Of a stretch of 15,370 bases of DNA, positions 14,277 to 15,370 are shown one piece after another. The translations under genes and the position numbers were made by a program. The notes under the pieces are model-generated. The model did not search any database and was not told the DNA's origin. It was given only the letters and a program-made list of their open reading frames with translations. How positions within the stretch are numbered: the stretch's first letter is position 1; the number at the start of each line of letters is the position of its first letter. This stretch comes from Oscillospiraceae bacterium (lineage in GTDB: Bacteria; Bacillota; Clostridia; Oscillospirales; Ruminococcaceae), in contig JARBTU010000058.1 of assembly GCA_029240015.1 (NCBI GenBank), positions 1 through 15,370 on the forward strand, given 5' to 3'.

Positions 14277-15098
14277 TTATTGATCGATCCAAGGTGAAAC
14301 ACGTTTTATAATAAACCGAATAAATGAATCCAAAACAATTGCAATGGCGCCCATAATGATAACGCCCATATAAACGATGTCGTTTCTCAAAAACTTGCTG
14401 GCATCAAGCACCATCCAGCCGATTCCCGAAACTGCCGCGACCATTTCCGCCGCAACAAGCGTCGCGTAAGCGACTCCGATAGAAGTCCTGAGACTTGTTA
14501 AAATATCAGGCAAACATGATGGAAAGATAACTTTTGCGAACAGCCTTACTCCGCTGGCCCCCAACGATTTCGCGCCTTTTATTCTATCTGCAGGAATCTT
14601 TTGAACGCTGAATATGACACCAATTAACAAAGGAGCAAAAGCGCCCAGAAACAACAGCATAATTTTAGATTGATCTTCTATTCCTAGGTAAAGAACAATC
14701 AGCGTATAGTAAGCCAAAGGAGGCAATGGCCGATAGAACTCTATGAACGGGTCAATAATTGCACGCACGATTTTAGAACTGCCCGCTACCAATCCCAACG
14801 GCACTGCAATGGCAATCGCAAAACCCAGTGCAATAAACAATCGTTTCATGCTGACCAGGATATGTGTGAGCAAACTTTCGCCTTTGTAACCATTTTGAAG
14901 GACATCAACGAAGGCATCCCAAACTTTTCTTGGTGAAGGCAAAAAAACTTCATTAATCATACCCTTGCTTGTTACCGTCTGCCAAATTATGAATACAACC
15001 AATACGGAAACAACCGAAATCAATTGATAAAACCATCTGCCTTTTTGTCGCTTTGCAATTTTTAAATCTGTATTTTTATTATATTCTGACAAATGCAT
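14277..15098 (-). CDS. tauC: Taurine-type ABC transporter permease
   Basis: This is the membrane channel of the importer. The 273-residue product has an N-terminal cytoplasmic basic stretch, six predicted hydrophobic segments, and the ABC-binding EAA loop GAKSLGASGVRLFAKVIFP at about 175-193. The segments FYRPLPPLAYYTLIVLYLGI, TLVAAEMVAAVSGIGWMV and the C-terminal RVSPW match TauC/SsuC permeases closely. The ATG at 15096-15098 has AGGGAGGA directly before it with almost no spacing; a TTG two codons later would have ideal spacing, so the start may be 15092. It begins 26 bases after the thioredoxin-like gene, so both are probably on one transcript. Confidence 0.9.
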   Translation of the reverse strand: MHLSEYNKNTDLKIAKRQKGRWFYQLISVVSVLVVFIIWQTVTSKGMINEVFLPSPRKVWDAFVDVLQNGYKGESLLTHILVSMKRLFIALGFAIAIAVPLGLVAGSSKIVRAIIDPFIEFYRPLPPLAYYTLIVLYLGIEDQSKIMLLFLGAFAPLLIGVIFSVQKIPADRIKGAKSLGASGVRLFAKVIFPSCLPDILTSLRTSIGVAYATLVAAEMVAAVSGIGWMVLDASKFLRNDIVYMGVIIMGAIAIVLDSFIRFIIKRVSPWIDQ

Positions 15099-15124
15099 TC
15101 CTCCCTATCCTTTACTGATTTCAC

Positions 15125-15370
15125 TTATATCCATTTGGTAATCGCTTCAATTAATTCGCTTTTAGACTTCATACAATCCACACGTGTAATCATAGCCCCG
15201 TTTTTATATAGTAGAAGAGCAGGTATTCCCTGCAGTCTACATCGTGCGACCAACTCTTCGTTTTCGTCCACTTCCACTTCATAGAACCGTGCGGAAGAAT
15301 GGAGTTCTTTTGCTATTTCTTTGATGACGGGGAGCTTTATCTGGCATACACCGCAGCGCTTTGCACCAAA
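15125..15370 (-). CDS. Thioredoxin-like protein (5' part outside window)
   Basis: An open frame of 81 codons runs in from the right edge and stops at TAA (15125-15127). It shows a thioredoxin fold: the redox motif CGVC (followed by QIKLPVIKEIAKEL), then the strand RFYEVEVDENEELVARCRLQ, the cis-proline segment GIPALLLYKNG, and a C-terminal helix ending AITKWI. The missing part is probably only the first strand and helix. The active site is CGVC rather than the classic CGPC, which is expected to change redox potential or partner. Two further cysteines follow the active site. It lies 26 bases before tauC on the same strand, suggesting cotranscription. The partner is unknown. Confidence 0.85.
   Translation of the reverse strand, partial: FGAKRCGVCQIKLPVIKEIAKELHSSARFYEVEVDENEELVARCRLQGIPALLLYKNGAMITRVDCMKSKSELIEAITKWI

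Noticed and set aside
1..15370. CRISPR array, insertion sequence or prophage genes
   Set aside because: No regularly spaced direct repeats, transposase, integrase or phage motifs were found; the window is ordinary chromosomal gene content.

Overview
The window looks like a chromosomal segment of a low-GC, spore-forming Firmicute, most likely in the class Clostridia. The reasons are an AT-rich base composition with strong AGGAGG-type ribosome binding sites and several TTG/GTG starts, a short NusA ending after the second KH domain, the rimP-nusA-rnpM-ylxQ-infB gene order, and a full-length SpoVT sporulation regulator. I cannot name the genus.

Layout. (1) 1-66 is probably the 3' tail of a + strand gene, followed by a terminator hairpin. 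(2) 252-336 is tRNA-Leu(UAG) on the - strand, with its own promoter overlapping the ribF stop and a strong terminator behind it. (3) 374-8421, - strand, is the conserved translation/transcription operon in the order rimP, nusA, rnpM (ylxR), ylxQ, infB, rbfA, nrnA, truB, ribF, with a good extended -10 promoter and a leader hairpin ahead of rimP. (4) 8422-8907 is a 486-base divergent intergenic region with a structured leader in front of amt. (5) 8908-10567, + strand, is amt-glnK, the ammonium channel and its PII regulator. (6) 10641-11183, - strand, is spoVT, convergent with glnK across a shared terminator and with a sigma-G-like promoter. (7) 11371-15370, - strand, is a taurine-type ABC transporter in the order tauC-tauA-tauB, with an EamA-family permease at the 3' end and the 3' part of a thioredoxin-like gene at the 5' end.

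How they work together. The large operon supplies ribosome maturation (RimP, RbfA), initiation (IF2), transcription elongation/termination (NusA), RNA turnover (NrnA), tRNA modification (TruB) and flavin cofactors (RibF). Amt and GlnK form an ammonium uptake and nitrogen-sensing pair. TauCAB would import taurine or a related sulfonate; the EamA protein is a candidate exporter or second permease.

The most interesting signal is the amt leader. A 24-bp terminator-like hairpin (8740-8797) is mutually exclusive with a smaller hairpin (8733-8752) whose six-base loop has A at position 1 and G at position 4. This is the signature of RNA targets of ANTAR-domain antiterminators, which suggests that amt-glnK is controlled by transcription antitermination. 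A second observation is a perfect 16-bp inverted repeat at the tauB/EamA junction.
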